Assembly: GCA_023460715.1 (NCBI GenBank)
Contig: JAEWPH010000248.1
Coordinates: 1 to 20,154 of the forward strand
Source: Pseudomonadota bacterium
Lineage (GTDB): Bacteria > Pseudomonadota > Gammaproteobacteria > Burkholderiales > Burkholderiaceae_C
Direction: 5' to 3'
DNA: 20,154 nt
Of the stretch, positions 8,860-17,050 are shown piece by piece. Within the stretch, counting starts at the first letter, position 1, and the number at the start of each line of letters is the position of its first letter. A program made the position numbers and the translations under genes. The notes beneath the pieces were generated by a model. That model made no database searches. It was not told the origin of the DNA and saw nothing but the letters and a program-made list of their open reading frames with translations.

Positions 8860-9153
8860 GGATGGACGGGCCGCGCGGATGCGGCCCCGATGGGTGTCTA
8901 CGGGTCAGCGGCGATTTTAGGCGGGATGCATGCCGCCGCGGCCACGCACCATCCCGTCGGGGCGTCCGCCGGACAGGCAAGCGCCCTCGGCGTGCCGAAC
9001 AGGGAACCTCTGCGCAGCGGGCCGCTCCCATGACCGGCGCCATCGCGCGCCGTGGGGCTTCCCTCCGCCCCGGCCTGCCCGCGGCGTGAATCCACTGTGC
9101 CGTTGCCCGCCCGCCCTCCCACCCTCTTCTCTTGACCGAAAGGATGCCTTTCC
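8860..9153. other. Divergent intergenic region between leuS and the mechanosensitive channel gene
   Basis: This 294-nt region must carry both promoters. For leuS, a TAAAAT -10-like hexamer lies on the reverse strand at 8919-8914, about 54 nt before the ATG, but I see no good -35 element. For the rightward gene only the ribosome binding site (AAAGGA, 9139-9144) is clear. I find no RNA gene, no credible reading frame and no strong repeat here. Confidence 0.4.
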
Positions 9154-10428
9154 GTGGTTCTGCCGTTGCCTTCCGATTGGGACCCGTGGGTCCAGACCGC
9201 CTGCGGGCTCGCCGTGCTGGCGCTGGTGTCGCTCCTGGCGCGCGCCATCGCGCAAAGCCTGCTGTGCCGCCTGCGCGGCCCCCAGCAAGGCAGCGCCCCG
9301 ACACGCTGGGCCCGTGTGCTGCTGCACCCCAAGGTGCTGCGCCGGGCCGCGCAGATCGTGCCGTCGCTCGCCGTCCAGATCGGGATCGCCGCCGTACCGC
9401 ACCTGCCGGGCGCCGCCTCCGAGGTGATCCGCAATGTCGCGGTGGCCCTGACCGTGCTGCATGCGGTGCGCACGCTCCACGCGTTGCTCGACGCCGCGCT
9501 GGAGCAGCAGCAGCGCGAGGAGGCGGCGCAGCAGCCGACCGGGCGCTCCATCAAGAGCTACGTGCAACTGGGCAAACTGTTGCTCGGCCTGGTGGGCGCC
9601 ATCGTGATCGTGGCCGCGCTGGTGGATCGGTCTCCGCTGATCCTGCTGTCCGGTCTGGGCGCCATGTCCGCGGTGCTCATGCTGGTGTTCAAGGACACGC
9701 TGCTGTCCTTCACCGCCGGCCTGCTGCTGTCCACCAACGACATGCTGCGCGTGGGCGACTGGATCGAGATGCCGCAGGTGGGCGCGGACGGCTTCGTGAT
9801 CGACATCGCGCTGCACACGGTGAAGGTGCAGAACTGGGACAAGACCATCACCACCGTGCCGACCTGGCGCCTGATGTCCGAGAGCTACCGCAACTGGCGC
9901 GGCATGTTCGGCTCGGGCGGGCGGCGCATCAAGCGCACGCTGCGGCTGGACACGGCCTCCATCCATTTCCTGGACTCCGCGGAGGTGGACCGCCTGTCCC
10001 GCATCGCGCTGCTGCAGCCCTACCTGGAAGGCAAGCGCCGGGACATCACGCAAACCCACGCGGCCCTGCAGATGCGCCTGGGCCCGCAGGCGGCCGAGCC
10101 GGCCAACCAGCGGCGCCTGACCAACATCGGCACCTTCCGCGCCTATGTGGATGCCTACCTGCGCGCCCACCCCGGCATCCACCAGGAGATGGCGCTGATG
10201 GTGCGCACCCTGGAGCCCACGCCCGAGGGCGCCCCGGTGGAGCTGTACTGCTTCACCGCGACGACGGCGTGGGTGGAGTACGAGGCCATCCAGGGCGACA
10301 TCTTCGACCACCTGCTGGCGATCCTGCCGGAGTTTGGTCTGCGGGCGTACCAGAGCCCGTCCGGCAACGATATCCGCGAAGGCCTGCTGGGGCTGCGCGC
10401 GGGTCTTGCTGTGCGCCTGGCGTCCTGA
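9154..10428 (+). CDS. Mechanosensitive ion channel, YbdG/MscM type
   Basis: This 424-residue membrane protein belongs to the MscS superfamily, which releases solutes on hypo-osmotic shock. The N-terminal part has about five hydrophobic segments (near residues 13-33, 65-85, 90-108, 137-155 and 160-192), the last running into the pore and beta domain (AVLMLVFKDTLLSFTAGLLLSTNDMLRVGDWIEMP). The C-terminal half matches my memory of E. coli YbdG closely: YRNWRGM, SGGRRIKRTL, FRAYVDAYLRAHPGIHQ, LYCFTATTAWVEYEAIQGDIFDHL and GLRAYQSPSGNDI. The length fits YbdG (about 415). I chose GTG at 9154, 9 nt after AAAGGA; the ATG at 9144 is out of frame. It stands alone, divergent from leuS and convergent with exbD. 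Confidence 0.9.
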   Translation: MVLPLPSDWDPWVQTACGLAVLALVSLLARAIAQSLLCRLRGPQQGSAPTRWARVLLHPKVLRRAAQIVPSLAVQIGIAAVPHLPGAASEVIRNVAVALTVLHAVRTLHALLDAALEQQQREEAAQQPTGRSIKSYVQLGKLLLGLVGAIVIVAALVDRSPLILLSGLGAMSAVLMLVFKDTLLSFTAGLLLSTNDMLRVGDWIEMPQVGADGFVIDIALHTVKVQNWDKTITTVPTWRLMSESYRNWRGMFGSGGRRIKRTLRLDTASIHFLDSAEVDRLSRIALLQPYLEGKRRDITQTHAALQMRLGPQAAEPANQRRLTNIGTFRAYVDAYLRAHPGIHQEMALMVRTLEPTPEGAPVELYCFTATTAWVEYEAIQGDIFDHLLAILPEFGLRAYQSPSGNDIREGLLGLRAGLAVRLAS

Positions 10429-10429
10429 G

Positions 10430-10446
10430 CGGCGGCGGCGCCGCCG
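10430..10446. terminator. GC-only hairpin between convergent genes
   Basis: A 7-bp stem CGGCGGC / GCCGCCG with a 3-nt loop begins 2 nt after the channel gene stop and 35 nt before the end of exbD. It has no T-run on either side, so its role as a terminator is uncertain. Confidence 0.3.
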
Positions 10447-10480
10447 GGGTTGTGCAAGGCCCGCGGGCGGGCTGCCTGAC

Positions 10481-10912
10481 TCAACGAGCGTTCGCGTGAT
10501 CCGGCGGCTCGGCCACGAAGCCGATGCGGCGCAGCCCTGCAGCCTGCGCCGCGCCCATCACTTCGACCACGCGGCCATAAGGCACGGCCGCGTCCGCGCG
10601 CAACTGCACCTCGGCATCGGGGCGCTGCTGCGCCGCCTGCGCCAGCCGTCGGGCGAGCGCGTCGTCCGGCAGCGGTTCGTCGTCGATATAGGCCTGGCCC
10701 GCGCGGTCCAGCGCCAGCCGGACGGGCTGCACCGGAGCACCCGGCGCGGTGCCCGCAGCCTGCGGCAGGTCCAGCCGGATCGCACTGGACAGCAGGGGCG
10801 CCGTGAGGATGAAGATGACCACCAGCACCAGCATTACATCGACCAACGGCGTCACGTTGATGTCGCTGAAGGGCCGAGGCCCGGAGGTACGTTCGAGTCG
10901 GCCGAATGCCAT
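10481..10912 (-). CDS. exbD: ExbD/TolR-type proton-channel accessory protein
   Basis: This 143-residue protein is the small partner of an ExbB/TolQ-type inner-membrane proton channel, which energises TonB-dependent uptake or Tol-Pal envelope functions. After a short cytoplasmic tail it has one transmembrane helix (about residues 22-44) with the essential aspartate in NVTPLVDVMLVLVV (Asp25). A periplasmic domain follows with the ExbD/TolR-typical pattern VQLRADAAVPYGRVVEVMGAAQAAGLRRIGFV. The gene follows its partner by 30 nt. No tonB, tolA, tolB or pal gene is present, so whether it works with TonB or Tol proteins is open; proximity to fur is suggestive of iron uptake but weak. Confidence 0.88.
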   Translation of the reverse strand: MAFGRLERTSGPRPFSDINVTPLVDVMLVLVVIFILTAPLLSSAIRLDLPQAAGTAPGAPVQPVRLALDRAGQAYIDDEPLPDDALARRLAQAAQQRPDAEVQLRADAAVPYGRVVEVMGAAQAAGLRRIGFVAEPPDHANAR

Positions 10913-10942
10913 GGGACGGCTGCCTGCGAAAAAGATGCGCCG

Positions 10943-11626
10943 TCAGTCGCCGGCACGCGCGGCCGGCGCCACGCCGGCATCGTCGAGCAGCATGTCGCGC
11001 ACATCCCGGGCGAAGCCTTCCAGCTCCGCCTCGACCCGGCCGATGAAGCGGCCGAACACGTTGTAGGCCAGCACGGCCGGCAAGGCCACGGCCAGCCCCG
11101 CGGCGGTCATGATCAGGGCCTCGCCCACCGGACCGGCCACGCGGTCGATGGAGATCTGACCGGCGCCGGCCATGGCGGTGAGGGCATGGTAAATGCCCCA
11201 TACGGTGCCCAGCAGCCCGACGAAAGGCGCCGTGGACCCCACCGTGGCCAGCAACACCTGGCCGAAATGCAATCTGCCGACGGAGCGATGCAGCGCATCG
11301 CGCAAGGCCCGGGTGAGTTGCTGCGACAGTCCGCCCCGCGTGGCGAGGGTGCCGCCGCCGGCGGCATCCACCACGGGGCGCACCGCGGCCACTAGCGGCG
11401 TCACCACGCCCTGGCGGTCAAAGGCGGCTAGGCGGTCCTGTGCCTCCTGCAGCGAGGGTGCCTGCCAAAAGGCCGCCGTGCAGCGGGCCACGTCCACGGT
11501 GGCCTGGCGCAGGAAGCGCAGTTTCCAGAACACCACGACCCAGCTGGCCACCGACATCCCCAGCAGCACCAGGGCCGTGCCCTGCGTGACGGCATCGCCT
11601 TGCCGCAACCAGTGGAGGCTGTCCAT
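10943..11626 (-). CDS. exbB: ExbB/TolQ/MotA-family proton channel protein
   Basis: This 227-residue inner-membrane protein forms the proton channel with the ExbD-like protein encoded next. It has three hydrophobic segments: about residues 16-37 (GTALVLLGMSVASWVVVFWKL), 122-148 and 169-193. The conserved family motif STAPFVGLLGTVWGIYHAL lies in the second segment and TAAGLAVALPAVLAYNVFGRF in the third, with the threonines expected for proton conduction. The ATG at 11626 opens the protein in the usual way (MDSLHWLRQGDAVTQ); the reading frame is open further upstream but only over dapB. It starts 17 nt after dapB ends, so the two are probably cotranscribed. Confidence 0.88.
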   Translation of the reverse strand: MDSLHWLRQGDAVTQGTALVLLGMSVASWVVVFWKLRFLRQATVDVARCTAAFWQAPSLQEAQDRLAAFDRQGVVTPLVAAVRPVVDAAGGGTLATRGGLSQQLTRALRDALHRSVGRLHFGQVLLATVGSTAPFVGLLGTVWGIYHALTAMAGAGQISIDRVAGPVGEALIMTAAGLAVALPAVLAYNVFGRFIGRVEAELEGFARDVRDMLLDDAGVAPAARAGD

Positions 11627-11643
11627 GGACTGCTGACGTACCG

Positions 11644-12471
11644 TCAGTCGTTGAGGCCGAGCACGTCGAACATGTCGAACAGGCCCGTGCGTTGCGCCGC
11701 CAGGAAGCGCACCGCGCGCAGGCTGCCCTGCGCGTAGCCCGCACGGCTGGACGCCTTGTGCGAGATCTCGATGCGCTCGCCGGTCCCCGCAAACAGCACC
11801 ATGTGGTCGCCCACGATGTCGCCGCCACGGATGGCGGCAAAGCCGATGGAAGAAGGATCGCGCTCGCCGGTGACGCCTTCGCGGGCGTACACGGCGCATT
11901 CCTTCAGATCGCGGCCCAGGGCCTCGGCAATCACCTCGCCCATCTTGAGCGCCGTGCCGGACGGCGCATCCACCTTGTGCCGGTGGTGCGCCTCCAGGAT
12001 CTCGATGTCGTAGCCGGTGGACAAAGCCTTGGCGGCCATTTGCAGCAGCTTGAAGGTGACGTTCACCCCCACGCTCATGTTGGGCGCGAAGACCACCGCA
12101 GTCTTCTCGGCGTATCGGGCGATCTCGGCCTTCTGCGCATCGGAGAAGCCGGTGGTGCCGATGACGACTTTCACGCCCAGTTCCGCGCAGACGGCCAGAT
12201 GGGCCAGGGTGCCTTCGGGACGGGTGAAGTCGATCAGCACCTCGGCGTTCTTCAGCCCCTCGCGCAGGTCGGAGGTGATGGTCACGCCGCTGGCGTGCCC
12301 CAGGAAAGCGGAGGCATCGAGGCCGATGCCCGGGCTGGAAGGCTGGTCCAGCGCGCCGGCCAGCACGCAGTCGTCCGTGGCGCGCAACGCCTCGATCAGC
12401 ATGTGGCCCATGCGGCCGGAGGCGCCGGCGACGGCCACGCGGCAGGGTGCGGAAGAAGCAGCAGCGGTCAT
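11644..12471 (-). CDS. dapB: 4-hydroxy-tetrahydrodipicolinate reductase
   Basis: This 275-residue cytoplasmic enzyme reduces the dihydrodipicolinate precursor with NAD(P)H in the diaminopimelate pathway to lysine and peptidoglycan. The N-terminal Rossmann motif GASGRMG is at residues 16-22. The catalytic and substrate-binding signature [15 protein letters not shown] is at 160-174, with the conserved His pair and Lys. Other family sequences are visible: [25 protein letters not shown] and [18 protein letters not shown]. The length is normal. It lies 64 nt downstream of bamE and 17 nt upstream of the exbB-like gene, so a bamE-dapB-exbB-exbD transcription unit is likely. Confidence 0.96.
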   Translation of the reverse strand: MTAAASSAPCRVAVAGASGRMGHMLIEALRATDDCVLAGALDQPSSPGIGLDASAFLGHASGVTITSDLREGLKNAEVLIDFTRPEGTLAHLAVCAELGVKVVIGTTGFSDAQKAEIARYAEKTAVVFAPNMSVGVNVTFKLLQMAAKALSTGYDIEILEAHHRHKVDAPSGTALKMGEVIAEALGRDLKECAVYAREGVTGERDPSSIGFAAIRGGDIVGDHMVLFAGTGERIEISHKASSRAGYAQGSLRAVRFLAAQRTGLFDMFDVLGLND

Positions 12472-12535
12472 GGATTCAGGAAGGCAGACAAAGTGGGGCG
12501 GGCCGTACCGGGCGCAGGCGGCCCGGCAGCGGGCA

Positions 12536-13087
12536 TCAACGGGCGGAGGATTCCAGCGGAGGGTAGCTGGAGGGCAGCGGTGCCGTGGGGGCGTCGGCTT
12601 CGGAATCCTTCACCGGCGCGGGCTTGGGAAACTTGGCGAGCTGCGCCTCGGTGGCTTCCAGCTGCGGCACCTTGTTCTTGGTGGCTTTGGATCCCAGGGT
12701 CGCCACGAACTCGGACTCGGTGGGCATCTCGTCGCCTTCGTAGCGGTCGAGCTGATCGCCCTTGAAGAACACGGTCAGCTTGCGGGTCTGGATCTCCACG
12801 TCGGGGCGCTTGAGCGTGAAGACGTACTCCCAGCGGTCGGCATGGAACAGACTGGTCGTGAGCGGCGTGCCCAGGACTTCCCGAACCTGCTGCCGGCCCA
12901 TGCCGGGCTTCAGCGCCTCGACCTGCTCCCGCGACACGAAGTTGCCCTGGACCACGTCCACCTTGTACGGAGTCACCATGCTGGCCACCCGGTTGCTGGC
13001 GCTGTCAAAGCTGCCGCAGGCGGACAGGCTGGCACCGATCAACACGATGGCGCCCCAACGGGCGCCGCAAGAGACGGGAGCAGACAT
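12536..13087 (-). CDS. bamE: Outer membrane assembly lipoprotein BamE (SmpA/OmlA)
   Basis: This lipoprotein of about 183 residues is a component of the BAM complex, which inserts beta-barrel proteins into the outer membrane. A lipoprotein signal ends at the lipobox LSAC ([15 protein letters not shown], Cys24 from the chosen start). The BamE fold is clear: [43 protein letters not shown], then [21 protein letters not shown]. The C-terminal tail (about 60 residues, Pro/Glu/Ala-rich) is longer than in E. coli BamE. Two starts are possible, 13087 and 13099, differing by four residues; neither has a strong ribosome binding site. It is divergent from fur, an arrangement common in proteobacteria. Confidence 0.93.
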   Translation of the reverse strand: MSAPVSCGARWGAIVLIGASLSACGSFDSASNRVASMVTPYKVDVVQGNFVSREQVEALKPGMGRQQVREVLGTPLTTSLFHADRWEYVFTLKRPDVEIQTRKLTVFFKGDQLDRYEGDEMPTESEFVATLGSKATKNKVPQLEATEAQLAKFPKPAPVKDSEADAPTAPLPSSYPPLESSAR

Positions 13088-13116
13088 GGATATAGCCATA
13101 AGGATATGATCGACCC

Positions 13117-13122
13117 ATTGTA
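13117..13122 (-). promoter_or_regulatory. Possible -10 element of bamE
   Basis: The hexamer TACAAT on the reverse strand (5 of 6 matches to TATAAT) lies 29 nt upstream of the favoured bamE start. No convincing -35 is seen at the right distance. I also see no clear Fur box in the 89-nt bamE-fur gap. Confidence 0.35.
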
Positions 13123-13176
13123 GCGGCTGGTTCCTCCGGGCCTTGACGCGCCTTGCGGCACACGAAAGACCTTGTC

Positions 13177-13599
13177 ATGACGAATATCGACGAACTCAAA
13201 AGCACCGGACTGAAGGCCACCCTGCCCCGGCTCAAGATCCTGGAGATCTTCCAGAAGGGTGCCCTGCGTCACATGACGGCCGAAGACGTTTTCCGCGTGC
13301 TGCTGGAAGAGCGCTCCGACATCGGACTGGCGACCGTGTACCGCGTGCTCACGCAGTTCGAGCAGGCCGGCATCCTGATCCGCAGCAACTTCGAGAGCGG
13401 CAAGGCGGTGTACGAGCTCAACGAAGGCCAGCACCACGACCACTTCATCTGCACGATCTGCGGCAAGGTCGAGGAGTTCTACGACCCCGAGATCGAAAAG
13501 CGCCAGCAGATCGTGGCCAAGTCCAAGGGCTGGGTGGTGCAGGACCATTCCATGGCGCTGTACGGCCAGTGCGCGAGCTGCGCCAAGACGGCCCGCTGA
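13177..13599 (+). CDS. fur: Ferric uptake regulator Fur
   Basis: This 140-residue DNA-binding repressor controls iron-uptake and oxidative-stress genes when loaded with Fe(II). The N-terminal winged-helix domain includes [15 protein letters not shown] (residues 12-26) and the recognition helix region [16 protein letters not shown] (50-65). The metal site HHDH is at 86-89, with the structural zinc cysteine pairs at Cys92/Cys95 (CTIC) and Cys132/Cys135 (CASC). The length is close to E. coli Fur (148). I chose the ATG at 13177 ([17 protein letters not shown]) over an upstream in-frame TTG at 13153. The gene is monocistronic: divergent from bamE and followed by a strong terminator. Confidence 0.96.
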   Translation: MTNIDELKSTGLKATLPRLKILEIFQKGALRHMTAEDVFRVLLEERSDIGLATVYRVLTQFEQAGILIRSNFESGKAVYELNEGQHHDHFICTICGKVEEFYDPEIEKRQQIVAKSKGWVVQDHSMALYGQCASCAKTAR

Positions 13600-13644
13600 C
13601 CCCTGCCGCCACTACGGCGGCCCGAGCGGCGATTCCGCCAAGAC

Positions 13645-13675
13645 GAGGCTCCCGCGCACGGAGCCTCTTTTCTTT
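13645..13675 (+). terminator. Intrinsic terminator of fur
   Basis: A perfect 8-bp stem GAGGCTCC / GGAGCCTC (13645-13652 and 13660-13667) with a 7-nt loop is followed by TTTTCTTT. It lies 45 nt after the fur stop and touches the hprK stop codon on the other strand. There is no T-run on the reverse strand, so it acts mainly on fur. Confidence 0.85.
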
Positions 13676-14628
13676 CAGGGGCTGTCGCGCTCCATGGCGC
13701 GCCGGTGGCGCTCCACGAATTCCTGGTAGGTGTCGATCCCGCGCAGGTTGAGGATGGTGTTGCGCACGGCCGCCTCGACGAGCACGGCGATGTTGCGGCC
13801 AGCCACCACCTGGATCACCACCTTGAGCACCGGCACCCCGAGCACATCCTGCGTCAGGGGTTCATAGGGCAAGCGCTCGTACTCCCGCTCCAGCGTTTCC
13901 TTGCGCACCAGGTGCACGATGAGCTTGAGCCGCATCTTGCGGCGCACGGCCGTCTCGCCAAAGATCGCCCGGATGTCCAGCAGGCCAATGCCGCGCACCT
14001 CCAGCAGGTTCTGCAGCAGTTCGGGGCACTTGCCCTCGATGGTGGTCTGGTTGATGCGGAACAGGTCCACCGCATCATCCGCCACCAAGCCGTTGCCGCG
14101 GGAGATCAGCTCCAGCCCCAGTTCGCTCTTGCCCAGGCCGGATTCACCGGTGATGAGCACGCCCAGGCCCAGGATGTCCATGAACACGCCGTGCATCGTC
14201 GTGCGGTCGGCGAAGTGCTTGGAGAGGTAGGCGCGCAAGACGTCGATGACGAAGGCCGACGATTCGCGGGTGGCGAACATCGGGATCTGCGCGCGCTCGC
14301 ACATGGACAGCAGCGCATCGGGCGGTACCTGGCCGTCGGCCAGCACCAGCATCGGCGGCTCGAGCGTCACGATGCGGGCGATGCGGCGCTTGCAGTCCTC
14401 AGGCGTGGCGTTGGAGAGGTAGGCGATTTCCCGCTCGCCCAGAATCTGCAAGCGGTAGGGATGGATGTAGTTGAGATAGCCCACCAGGTCTGCGCCCGAG
14501 CGGGCCGAGCGCACGGCCACTTCGTCGAAGCGCCGCTCGGAGGCGCCGAGGCCGGCCACCCATTCCCACTTCAGCGGACCGCGGAACTCCTCGAACAGGA
14601 CATCGGCGCTGATGACGTTGGGCTTCAC
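13675..14628 (-). CDS. hprK: HPr kinase/phosphorylase
   Basis: This 317-residue enzyme phosphorylates and dephosphorylates a serine of HPr-type phosphocarriers, here probably the NPr/HPr of the nitrogen PTS. The P-loop GESGLGKS is at residues 161-168, the catalytic histidine in HGVFMDI is His146, the paired aspartates in VADDAVD are Asp184-185, and the HprK signature [11 protein letters not shown] is at 209-219. The length (about 310) fits the family. It follows ptsN by 45 nt on the same strand, the usual betaproteobacterial arrangement, which links it to regulation rather than sugar uptake. Its 3' end abuts the fur terminator. Confidence 0.96.
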   Translation of the reverse strand: MKPNVISADVLFEEFRGPLKWEWVAGLGASERRFDEVAVRSARSGADLVGYLNYIHPYRLQILGEREIAYLSNATPEDCKRRIARIVTLEPPMLVLADGQVPPDALLSMCERAQIPMFATRESSAFVIDVLRAYLSKHFADRTTMHGVFMDILGLGVLITGESGLGKSELGLELISRGNGLVADDAVDLFRINQTTIEGKCPELLQNLLEVRGIGLLDIRAIFGETAVRRKMRLKLIVHLVRKETLEREYERLPYEPLTQDVLGVPVLKVVIQVVAGRNIAVLVEAAVRNTILNLRGIDTYQEFVERHRRAMERDSP

Positions 14629-14673
14629 GGGGTCGGCGCTGGGGGGCGTTCGGGCAGCGAGAAAAAGGGTGCG

Positions 14674-15144
14674 TCAGGCGGCGGTCTGCGCAGACTGCCA
14701 GTTGGCAATCAGGCCGTGCAGCTGGGCGGCATCGGTGCTGGACTTGATCCGCTCGCGCAGCGCGCTGTCACTGAGCAATTCGGCGATCTCGGAGAGGATC
14801 TCCAGGTGCTTCTGCGTGGCCGCTTCCGGCACCAGCAGAAAGATCAGCAAGCCCACGGGTTGCTCATCGGGTGCATCGAACCCGATCGGATGCGCCAGCT
14901 GGAACACCGCAGCCATGGGCGACTTCAGCCCCTTGATGCGGCCATGGGGGATGGCCACGCCGTGGCCCAACCCGGTGGAGCCCAGGCGCTCGCGCGCAAA
15001 GAGGCTGTCCGTGATCAGGGCGCGGGAGAGTCCGTGCTCGCTCTCGAACAGCAGCCCAGCTTCTTCGAAAGCGCGCTTTTTGCTGGTGGCGTCGACGCTC
15101 ACGAGCACTTGAGCGGGCGGCAGTATGGAGGCAAGACGATTCAT
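14674..15144 (-). CDS. ptsN: Nitrogen-regulatory PTS protein EIIA-Ntr
   Basis: This 156-residue protein receives a phosphate from the nitrogen PTS phosphocarrier and regulates other proteins by binding, notably potassium transport and envelope functions in well-studied relatives. The phosphorylated histidine lies in GHGVAIPHGRI (His67), the family hallmark. Other matches are GLSRALITDSLFARERLGSTG and LLIFLLVPEAATQKHLEILSEIAELL. The ATG at 15144 gives the usual N-terminus (MNRLASILPPAQVLV); an in-frame ATG at 15210 would add 22 unrelated residues. It lies downstream of hpf but is separated from it by a hairpin terminator, so it may depend on read-through or on its own promoter. Confidence 0.94.
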   Translation of the reverse strand: MNRLASILPPAQVLVSVDATSKKRAFEEAGLLFESEHGLSRALITDSLFARERLGSTGLGHGVAIPHGRIKGLKSPMAAVFQLAHPIGFDAPDEQPVGLLIFLLVPEAATQKHLEILSEIAELLSDSALRERIKSSTDAAQLHGLIANWQSAQTAA

Positions 15145-15215
15145 AGTGAGAAAAACGATTATGCACGTGCAACGATCAAGCCCGGCAAAACCCTCGAAGT
15201 GTAAGTACAAGCAAC

Positions 15216-15238
15216 AAAAAGCCGCCCTCTCGGGCGGC
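15216..15238 (-). terminator. Intrinsic terminator between hpf and ptsN
   Basis: On the reverse strand a perfect 7-bp stem GCCGCCC / GGGCGGC with a GAGA loop is followed by five T residues (complement of 15216-15220). It lies about 60 nt after the hpf stop, upstream of ptsN on the same strand. The rest of the 154-nt gap shows a CATAAT-like hexamer before ptsN but no convincing complete promoter. Confidence 0.85.
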
Positions 15239-15298
15239 CGTCAGCCGTAACATCTAAGAATGACCGTGGCGGCTGCTGCGTCGCGGTCCTCCTGCCAA

Positions 15299-15649
15299 TC
15301 AGGCCGAGGCTCCCATGGCCTCGGGGGCGCGCTTCATGGCCGGGCGGTGGTGGCTCTGCAGCCGATCCTTGTGCCGCACCACCTGGCGGTCCAGCTTGTC
15401 GACCAGCTCATCGACGGCAGCGTACAGGTCGGAGTGGGCGCATTCGGCGAAAAGGTCGCTGCCCTTCACATGGATATTGCATTCGGCGCGCTGCCGCTTC
15501 TCCTTCTCCTTCTGGTTCTCCACGGTCAGTAGCACCTTGACATCCACCACTTGGTCGAAGTGGCGCGTGATCCGGTCCAGCTTGGAGGTCACGTAGCTGC
15601 GCAAGGCGGGGGTCACATCCAGATGATGACCGCTGATCGTCAAGTTCAT
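15299..15649 (-). CDS. hpf: Ribosome hibernation promoting factor, short form
   Basis: This 116-residue protein binds the decoding centre of idle 30S subunits and promotes ribosome dimerisation or silencing in stationary phase. The sequence begins [27 protein letters not shown], the classic HPF/RaiA start, and continues with [43 protein letters not shown]. It lacks the C-terminal dimerisation domain, so it is the short form. A good ribosome binding site AGGAGA lies about 7 nt before the ATG but sits inside a small ACAGG-AGA-CCTGT inverted repeat. In many proteobacteria rpoN precedes hpf; here it does not. Confidence 0.94.
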   Translation of the reverse strand: MNLTISGHHLDVTPALRSYVTSKLDRITRHFDQVVDVKVLLTVENQKEKEKRQRAECNIHVKGSDLFAECAHSDLYAAVDELVDKLDRQVVRHKDRLQSHHRPAMKRAPEAMGASA

Positions 15650-15676
15650 AGACAGGTCTCCTGTGAGTCACAGTTG

Positions 15677-15706
15677 AAAAAAGCCGCTCCGTACCGGGTG
15701 GGAGCG
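15677..15706 (-). terminator. Terminator-like hairpin in the hpf leader
   Basis: On the reverse strand a 6-bp stem CGCTCC / GGAGCG (15706-15701 and 15690-15685) with a 10-nt loop is followed by GC and six T residues. It lies 28 nt before the hpf ATG and no gene precedes it on this strand, so it could end a small RNA or act as an attenuator in the hpf leader. Confidence 0.55.
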
Positions 15707-15717
15707 TCCGACGAACC

Positions 15718-15729
15718 TGAATGCATTCA
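15718..15729. promoter_or_regulatory. Perfect 12-bp palindrome, possible operator
   Basis: The sequence TGAATGCATTCA is its own reverse complement. It lies 69 nt upstream of the hpf start, in a region otherwise very GC-rich. The form suits a dimeric regulator, but I do not recognise which one. Confidence 0.35.
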
Positions 15730-15953
15730 CGCGTTGGATTCACTATGCGCGCCACCCCGTGGAAAAGCAAACGTACCCGCCATGGGCGCGCGGGTTCTGG
15801 GCGCGAGGTGCCATCCGGTCAAAAAACCATCACAATGGCTGAGTTCCCCGCGGGCCCCTGTTCTGGCGCCCCGCCCTCCAGCTCACCTCCCAGCCAGTTT
15901 CCCGCCCCGGCCCACCCCGGGGTTGACGTGGGGTCGCCCAGCGGCCTCCCCGC

Positions 15954-15959
15954 TAGAAT
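15954..15959 (+). promoter_or_regulatory. Possible -10 element of purC
   Basis: TAGAAT lies 59 nt before the purC start. A TTGACG at 15923-15928 is too far upstream (25 nt) for a normal -35 spacing, so only the -10 is proposed. Confidence 0.35.
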
Positions 15960-16018
15960 CCGCCTTCCAGCGGCGCTGCCCCGCCCGCCTTCCGACACCG
16001 CTCCCAGCTCCTATTTCC

Positions 16019-16942
16019 ATGACCCAGCCCAGCCCCGCCGCCCTGCACACTTCCACCCTGACGTCGCTGCCCCTGCTGGCTCGCGGCAAGGTGCGCGACA
16101 ACTATGCCGTGGGCGAGGACCGCATCCTGATGGTGGCCAGCGACCGGCTTTCGGCCTTCGACGTGATCATGGGCGAGCCCATCCCCGGGAAAGGCGAGCT
16201 GCTGACCAAGATGGCGCTGTTCTGGTTCGATAAGCTCGGCCACATCGTCCCCAACCATTTGACAGGCGATGCGCCCGAGAGCGTGGTCACCCCGGCCGAG
16301 GTGCCCCAGGTGCAGGGCCGCTCCATGCTGGTCCAGCGCCTGCAGCCGATCCCGGTCGAGGCCGTGGTGCGCGGGTATCTGGCCGGCAGCGGCTGGAAGG
16401 AGTACCAGGAGTCGCGCGCGGTGTGCGGCGTGCAGCTGCCCGAGGGGCTGACCAACGCGGCCAAGCTGCCCCAGTCCATCTACACGCCGGCGGCCAAGGC
16501 GGCCATGGGCGAGCACGACGAGAACATCACCTTCGAGCGCACGGTGGAGATGATCGGCATCGATCTGGCAACGCGCATCCGCGACATCAGCATCGCCCTG
16601 TACGAAGCGGCTGCGGAAATCGCCCTGACCAAGGGCATGATCATCGCCGACACCAAGTTCGAATTCGGCCTCACGCCCGACGGCCAACTGGTGCTGATGG
16701 ACGAAGTGCTCACCCCCGACAGCTCGCGCTACTGGCCCGTGGAAGGCTACGAGGCCGCACTGGCTGCCGGCCAGAACCCGCCCAGCTACGACAAGCAGTT
16801 CGTGCGCGACTGGCTGGAACAGGCCCAGGTGAACGGCAAGCCCTGGAACAAGACCGCCCCCGCACCGCGCCTGCCGCGCGAGGTGGTGGAAAAGACGGCC
16901 GCCAAATACCGCGAGGCGCTGGAGCGCCTGACGGCGGCCTGA
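16019..16942 (+). CDS. purC: Phosphoribosylaminoimidazole-succinocarboxamide synthase
   Basis: This 307-residue enzyme joins aspartate to CAIR with ATP in purine biosynthesis (SAICAR synthase). The N-terminal pattern [35 protein letters not shown] and the signature [27 protein letters not shown] (about residues 102-128) are clear, followed by [31 protein letters not shown]. The length matches the longer yeast-ADE1-like form rather than the short E. coli enzyme (about 237). I chose the ATG at 16019; the frame is open far upstream without a good start. purE and purK lie about 1.1 kb downstream on the same strand, separated by a reverse-strand gene and a terminator, so they are a separate transcription unit. 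Confidence 0.97.
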   Translation: MTQPSPAALHTSTLTSLPLLARGKVRDNYAVGEDRILMVASDRLSAFDVIMGEPIPGKGELLTKMALFWFDKLGHIVPNHLTGDAPESVVTPAEVPQVQGRSMLVQRLQPIPVEAVVRGYLAGSGWKEYQESRAVCGVQLPEGLTNAAKLPQSIYTPAAKAAMGEHDENITFERTVEMIGIDLATRIRDISIALYEAAAEIALTKGMIIADTKFEFGLTPDGQLVLMDEVLTPDSSRYWPVEGYEAALAAGQNPPSYDKQFVRDWLEQAQVNGKPWNKTAPAPRLPREVVEKTAAKYREALERLTAA

Positions 16943-16962
16943 ACGGGCGGCCTCGCGGGAAC

Positions 16963-16990
16963 AAAAAAACGGCCCTTCGGGGCCGTTTTT
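16963..16990. terminator. Bidirectional intrinsic terminator (purC and thioredoxin-TPR gene)
   Basis: A perfect stem ACGGCCC / GGGCCGT closed by a TTCG tetraloop is flanked by seven A residues on one side and T residues on the other, so it can stop transcription from both directions. It lies 20 nt after the purC stop and about 60 nt beyond the end of the convergent gene. Confidence 0.92.
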
Positions 16991-17050
16991 CATGGATGCG
17001 CCCCCGTTCAGGGGCGGCTGCGTGCCGGCGGCAAGCCTGCGCCGGCGCGC

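Larger units (their letters stand above)
15650..16018. other. Divergent intergenic region between hpf and purC
   Basis: This 369-nt region holds no credible gene. It contains a hairpin with a T-run on the hpf side, a perfect 12-bp palindrome, and a TAGAAT element before purC, each listed separately. A weak promoter-like pair for hpf (TTGCTT, 17 nt, CATAGT on the reverse strand, about 15768-15740) would place a transcript start just upstream of the palindrome and the hairpin. Confidence 0.45.

Noticed and set aside
9144..10499. ATG at 9144 as start of the gene after leuS
   Set aside because: It opens a different frame with Arg/Ala-rich sequence; the frame from GTG at 9154 gives a full YbdG-type protein.
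13088..13176. Fur box for autoregulation in the bamE-fur gap
   Set aside because: No recognisable 19-bp GATAATGATAATCATTATC-like palindrome was found.
14386..14428. Possible sixth bipartite repeat copy inside hprK, starting GCGCTTGCAGTCC
   Set aside because: The second half lacks the GCT...AGC frame at the right spacing and the region encodes conserved HprK sequence.
15923..15959. TTGACG with TAGAAT as a full sigma-70 promoter for purC
   Set aside because: The spacing is 25 nt, too long for a normal promoter; only the -10 was kept as a weak call.
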